From NCBI GenBank assembly GCA_016987375.1, contig PJRA01000376.1, forward strand, positions 41,204 to 105,203: DNA of 64,000 bases, written 5' to 3'. This document shows positions 58,601 through 64,000 of the stretch, piece by piece (within the stretch, counting starts at the first letter, position 1; every line of letters begins with the position of its first letter). Both the position numbers and the translations under genes were made by a program. Below the pieces are notes generated by a model. That model searched no databases. It was not told where the DNA came from and saw only the letters and a list, made by a program, of their open reading frames with translations. Source of the DNA: Brachionus koreanus. Lineage: Eukaryota; Rotifera; Eurotatoria; Ploima; Brachionidae.

Positions 58601-59823
58601 AAACTTGGTTCTGTCACGTCATTATTGTAAAAAAGGCCGATCAGATTAGCATCAACCCATGAAATATGTAAAAAAAGCTCCTTGAAAATCTTTTGATCAG
58701 TGGTTTTTCAGACGGAAACTAACCTGTCATCAGAATTGTATCTATTTAAAAATTAAAATAATAGGAAAAAGTGAGTAAAAAAATAAAAAAATTTAGCTAA
58801 AGTGGTTCCAATTATTCATTGTCAACTTTTTTCTAATTTAAAGTTTAAGAATTTAATTTTTGTGTTAATAAATAAACTATATTTTTTTTCACTAGTAATA
58901 AAAAAAATACTGCTACTGATAGAATTAAATAACTTTTTTGTCAAGAGTCTTGAGAATAGTTCCTCTTTAGTTAATAGTGTTTTGGATTTATAAAAAATAA
59001 ATAAACTAAAAATTTTCAATTCTATTTGACAGCTTTAGTTCTAATAAATTATTTATGCTATGACTGATCATAGCTGAGAATTTAAAAAAAACTATCGTTT
59101 TATAGATTCACTTTGATAAATGAATCATAATAGATTTTAAAATTTTCAAAACATTTAATTTTCAATTTTTAGAAGTCGGGTTACAAAAAGCTTAAATTTA
59201 ATGATTAAAACAAAATAGATATTAAAGACGTCAAAATATTTTTTCTTTTGATTTTTAAATAATAAACTGATGAATTTTTATTTCTGTTTTTTAATATTGA
59301 AAAAAAAATCTTAGTTTTTACTAAGTTACTAAGTTTTCGTCTAATTTTTTATTTAATTCTAAATTTAAATAAATGCTAATGAAAATTAAAAAAATATAGA
59401 AAATAGAAAAATTAGAAAAAAAAAATTGATATTATAATTTAAAATGATTTGTCTACTGTTTATATTTCAAATGCTGTTCCAAAAGGCATCGAATCTGATG
59501 AGTCTGAGGTTGATGAAGAAGAATCTGTTCCAAAAAGAGCAAGAATCGAGTTAAAAAATCAAGACATAAGTGACTAAGAAATTCGCTGTTTCCTATTTTT
59601 TTTTTCAAATATATATTTTTTAAATTCTAAATAATTAATAAAAAAATATAATTAAAGAAAATAGTCATGTGACTGAAAAACAAACCTACTTTATCTTTTA
59701 AAATGATGAAAAAATTTGAAACAAATGCCTTAACGTGATGTATGTGACTTAAATTTAAATAAACTTGTGATTGAGAGATAATTACTGAGCTATATAAACT
59801 ATTAAAATCTTCCAAATTTTATA
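55614..59823. other. Gene-poor AT-rich interval
   Basis: No gene established. Includes an (AT)n microsatellite near 57860-57880. A 38-codon acidic fragment at 59465-59578 (GIESDESEVDEEESVPKRAR, ending in a stop) looks like the end of a lost coding sequence. The 60-65 codon frames at 56493 and 58802 have no support. Confidence 0.45.
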
Positions 59824-62800
59824 ATGACTCCAATGAATTTAAAATTTTTGAAACTTGCCCTTATTTTGGGCATTGTTGGATCAATTTATTCACTTGATCA
59901 AGAATATCTATCCAAATATAGACAGTAATTTAAGTGAATATTTGATAATCAATCAAGTTTAACTTTTATTTAGTCACACTGTATACCAGATATTGACTGA
60001 GAGTGAAAAAGATGTAGAATTTTTAACAGTAATCGAAAAGAAGTTTGGAATAAAATTTGATTATTGGAATGAAGCAAACACTTTGAACAAATGGACTCAC
60101 TTAATGATCAAATCAGAACTTAATTCAGACTTTGAGGAAATGATGCGAAGCTTAAAAATGAGCTACTCTGTTTTAATTGAAGATGTGGGAAGCTATATTG
60201 AAAAACAACTAATTTCAAATTCTAAAATTAAAGAGGCTGGCGATGATTTTGATTATGGAAAGTATCATACTCTTGACGAAATATCTAAATGGATGAACGA
60301 TACACAAGCTGCGTTTCCAAAGTTCGTCTCTGTATTTAATGTTTCCAGATCGTATGAAGGTAAAGTAATCAATGTTATGAAAATATCAGTGCCAAGTTCT
60401 GTGAAAAAGCCCGCTATTTGGTTCGATGGAGGAATTCATGCCAGAGAATGGTAAAAATTTAAAAGCAAAAATTTTTTTTTAATATAAATAAATTATAGGA
60501 TAAGTCCAGCTACAGTTATATATATGGCTCACATGGTAAATTATTCAATTGTTTAAAAAACCTTTAAAAAATTTAAATTTTAAGTTTTTGTCTAATTATT
60601 CTGTCGATCCCGATGTAACAAAAATCCTAGACAATTTTGATTTATATGTTTTGCCTGTTTTTAATCCTGACGGTAAATAATATTGTGCTTAAATCATGAT
60701 AAGGGTTATTCATATACATCTGTAATTTAATATAACTTGGTGTCTTTTTTACGAGACAATCTAACTAAAATGTCATTAAATAAGCTCTTAAGAATTTATT
60801 TTTTTAATTATGCTTTTTAAAATGAGACACGAATTTTGATTTTTTTTTTCTAATAAAGGATATGATTACACTTGGAAAAAGGTGAAAAAATTTTAAAATT
60901 AAAAATAAAAATTATAAATAAATTTTTTCTAGGATAGACTTTGGCGAAAGACAAGAAGCAAAACAAAAATTCCAGGCTGCTATGGAGCTGAGTAAACATA
61001 AAAATGTTTTTTCTTTAAACATATTTTATTCAATATTGGTTTTTAATTAAGCCCGAATCGAAATTGGGATGAACATTTTTGTGGTAATTTAGCTTTATAA
61101 AAATTAGGAAAAAAAAACAACTTAAGCTTCGTTTATGCAGAAAATGGAGCTTCTAAAGATCCATGTAGCGACACATACTGTGGTATGTCACCATTTTCTG
61201 AGATAGAGATAAGAGGAGTTGCTAATTTCATTTCAAAAAACAATGATTCTATTGTTTCGTACCTAAATTTTCACAGTTATTCACAACTTTGGATGACTCC
61301 TTGGGGTTATACAACTAAAAAACCAAGAGATTTTGAAATTCAGGTAGGAAATTTAGCTTTTGTTTTGAATTTTAAATAAATTTACAAAGTATTTTGATTA
61401 TTTGGTGTCATTAGTTTCTTTTAAATGTTTGAATAACTGGAAAAATTGTTAACTAGTAAAAATTATAATGTTATTTGAATTAAATGATAGTGATAGAATT
61501 AAAAAAAATTGATTTTTTTAATCAGACGAGGGTTTTTGAATCTCAAAGAAAGATTTAAAATTAAATTACCATTAGATAAAAATTCAAAAAACAATTGAAC
61601 TAAACTATTCTAAAGCTCGAATAGTTTTCATTATTTTAGGTATATTTAGAAAATTTAATTATATAAATCACTTTTCTCTAACAACTGTCATCTAAAATTA
61701 ATTTTAAAAAAACATAAAATCACAAAAAAAAGTGTATAATTTGCTAAATTAAAAATTTTAACATTTTATTTTAGTTTATAATAAATTCAACCAATTTAAA
61801 AATTATTTTAAATCTGGATACTCTTGTAAAATAGTGCGAGCAATAAAATCCGAAATTGAACTTTTTACAAAAAGTTTAAAGTTCAAAAAAATTAAAAATG
61901 AATGAAGCATGCCTAAAATTCGTATAAAATCTAAAATTAAATGCAGCTGTTGAGTATTAAATTTGAAATTTACAAGTATAAGTAGAAAAAATCCCAATAA
62001 TTTTTTATATCAATTTAATAAAACATATATATTGGTACTTAATTTAATTGGTATGAATCATCTATTACAATTAAAATTGACACTTATTAATGGAAAAAAA
62101 TTTAGTTAATAATCAATTTTTATCTATCTTTATTTAAATTAAATAATTTTTTTTTAATTTGAAGAAGCCTTACTCGGTGCAGATTAGTGAAAATTTTTCA
62201 TTATTGATTTTGTATATTAATGAATTTAAATTAAAATAGATTTTTAGATTTTTAACATCAATTTTTTTAGTCATTAGACATTAGAAAATGCTTTTAAAAT
62301 GACACCCTATAATTTTATATCACAATTAAAATGTTTTATTAAATGCGTCTTATTTTATGTCCAAAATAAAAAAAACCTTACAAGATTAATTGACTGTAAA
62401 AGATACGTCTTTAAAAAAATGATTAATTATATTCATTTTTAAATAATTTTAAAAAAAATTTTTTTACTCCGAAAACACTTTGGTTATATCTCAGATAATA
62501 AGTTTGGATTTAGGACAATGGCTCAGCAGCAGCGGTCAATGCATTATCTAAACTATATGGCACCAAATATCAACATGGAAACATAGCGTCTACAATTTGT
62601 AAAACTTTAATAAACGGAGAAAAATTAAGAAATAGAAATTGTTTTATTTAAGATGTAGCATCTGGATCTTCAGTTGATTGGACCTATGATACAGCCAAAA
62701 TTGTATACTCCTATGCTGTTGAGCTAAGAGATCAAGGAAAATATGGTATAATTTTTTTCATGCCAAAATCAATGCCTATTTTAATTTAAATTTAAGGATT

Positions 62801-62894
62801 TTTGCTTCCGCCTGATCAAATAATTCCTACCGGCTTAGAAACATTCGAGGCTATGAAAGCTCTCGCAATATATATCCTCAAACAGCTTAAATAA
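59824..62894 (+). CDS. Secreted M14A metallocarboxypeptidase, carboxypeptidase A-type
   Basis: Eleven exons (59824-59924, 59974-60450, 60499-60535, 60585-60672, 60859-60881, 60933-60991, 61052-61083, 61141-61343, 62514-62598, 62653-62745, 62797-62894) join with GT-AG introns, all in phase, to 431 residues. A signal peptide (about 1-21) and an activation propeptide (to about 115) precede the zinc peptidase domain. Zinc ligands are H189 and E192 (GGIHAREW) and H317 (LNFHSY). The carboxylate-binding pair is N264-R265 (DPNRNWD), and the catalytic base is E392 (VELRDQGKYGF). The S1' residue in ASGSSVDW is V376, where CPA has an aliphatic residue and CPB an Asp, so preference for hydrophobic C-terminal residues is inferred. 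C281/C286 fit the usual disulphide region. Likely a digestive or extracellular zymogen. Confidence 0.9.
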
Positions 62895-63755
62895 AAAGAA
62901 AAGAAAATGTTTTAGATGCTTTTAATAAAATAGACTAAGAAGAAAAAAAAATTTCTTAAAACTTGTTTTTTTATTTTTTTTTCTACTCAAGGCGTTTTTT
63001 AAATTAATAAATTGAGTCCATTAAAATCATTTCGTATAAACTTAAATTTTCTTAAATCTTAAAATAAAACTATTTATCTTATTTAAACATGAAATTTAAC
63101 GATATTATTCTGAAAATTTTATTTAAAATTATTTTTTTAGATGAAACTTTTTAATGCTTTGGGTATCAAAATTTTGATCAAAATAATCGAAAAAAATTCT
63201 AATTTAAAAAAAAATATATTGTGCATTTTTTTAGGATACTTTTCAATCATTTTGCTTAATAAATAGGCCATAATTTAAAATTTTATCTGTCAATTATTAC
63301 ATGAATAAAAAAAGAAAAAAATTTGCCAAAACCGCCCTTTATTCTCTTGGGTTCTTTGAAATTTAATTGAAAAGTCTTAAAATAAATGATATTGAATTGA
63401 ATTTGGAAAACAATTGAAAAATAAAAATGCGTGGATTGATAAAAATTCATTTGATGTAATTTATTGGCAAATGATCAAAAATAAGACATTAAGACATGAC
63501 TACTTACATGATGAAGCAAAATATTAAATTTATATTTAATATTTGAAAAATTATAAAAAATATCAACATAAAATATTAAGTTGGTTTCGGAAAGTGGTTT
63601 GTATAAAATGAAAGTAAAAAAAAGAGAAAAATTTAGCATACACATACTAAAAAAATTAAAGCCAATAATGAGTAAATTATCTCTTAGAAAAATCAAAAAT
63701 TATGGCCAAAACTTTCTCTCAATGCTCTTTGTATGACTTTTAGATTTTACTCAAA
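62895..63755. other. Intergenic, upstream of PP1 gene
   Basis: AT-rich. A CTTTTAG acceptor-like site ends about 14 bases before the PP1 start codon and may mark a 5'UTR intron or trans-splice site. The minus-strand frame at 63475-63696 has no similarity. Confidence 0.5.
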
Positions 63756-64000
63756 ATGACTGATACTGAAAAATTAAATATTGATAGCATTATAGCTCGT
63801 TTATTAGAAGGTAGAAGAAATGGAAAAAATTTTTTTTTTCAAACTTAAAAATTTAAGTTTCTTTAAGTGCGGAATTCTAAACCAGGCAAAAATGTTCAAC
63901 TAACAGAAAACGAAATCAAAGGTTTGTGCTTTAAATCGCGTGAAATCTTCCTCAGTCAACCAATATTGCTTGAACTTGAAGCTCCTCTCAAAATCTGCGG
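63756..64000 (+). CDS. Serine/threonine phosphatase PP1 catalytic subunit, N-terminal part (runs off window)
   Basis: Exon 1 (63756-63810) encodes [18 protein letters not shown]. After a 57-base intron, exon 2 (63868 to the window edge) continues [37 protein letters not shown] and EAPLKICG. This is the highly conserved N-terminus of PP1 catalytic subunits; the ENEI and GKNVQLTE wording is closer to the alpha/gamma type than to beta. The metal-binding motifs (GDxHG and beyond) lie outside the window. PP1 is a metal-dependent phosphatase directed by many regulatory subunits in nucleus and cytosol. The phase across the intron (G|TG) restores the expected LLEVR. Confidence 0.93.

Noticed and set aside
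58585..58760. Slightly higher-complexity segment, checked for transposase or LINE coding in all frames
   Set aside because: No consistent frame or motif could be followed for more than about 15 residues.

Overview
The window is AT-rich metazoan nuclear DNA (roughly three quarters A+T). Its genes are animal-type: a synaptotagmin, a class A GPCR, a proprotein convertase, an LRR-Ig receptor, REV1 and PP1. Introns are mostly 50-60 bp, with a few of 1-4 kb. The style best fits a small protostome, and a monogonont rotifer such as Brachionus is my best guess; that is inference from base composition and intron size, not a proven assignment. A 481-base N gap (19563-20043) and a lone N (16273) show that this is a draft scaffold.

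Layout. 0-6 kb: gene-poor, with a decayed LINE. 6.1-8.1 kb: single-exon LRR-Ig membrane protein (+). 8.1-11 kb: inverted-repeat elements. 11.1-13.4 kb: convergent pair of a REV1-type protein that has the BRCT and C-terminal domains but no polymerase domain (+) and a RING protein (-). 16.3-21.2 kb: a rearranged Ty3/gypsy-type LTR retroelement, far richer in GC than its host, with an inverted second copy across the gap. 23.6-29.3 kb: PIGQ (-, six exons). Its first intron encloses, on the other strand, an intronless proprotein convertase gene, and its third intron carries a LINE relic. 31.1-33.2 kb: PIGZ (-), divergent from COX19 (+, 33.3 kb). 36.8-43.5 kb: a synaptotagmin-12-like gene (-, four exons, 4.2 kb first intron). 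48.8-49.9 kb: peptide-type GPCR (-). 50-59 kb: gene-poor, with LINE and MULE-like relics. 59.8-62.9 kb: an eleven-exon secreted metallocarboxypeptidase (+). 63.8 kb to the end: start of a PP1 catalytic subunit (+).

Functional grouping. PIGQ (first step of GPI synthesis) and PIGZ (fourth mannose) are neighbours on the same strand, so two GPI-anchor genes sit within 10 kb. The most striking observations are the polymerase-less REV1 architecture, the convertase gene nested in the PIGQ intron, and the chimeric LTR element. All exon joins were made by eye from GT-AG sites, reading phase and family similarity.
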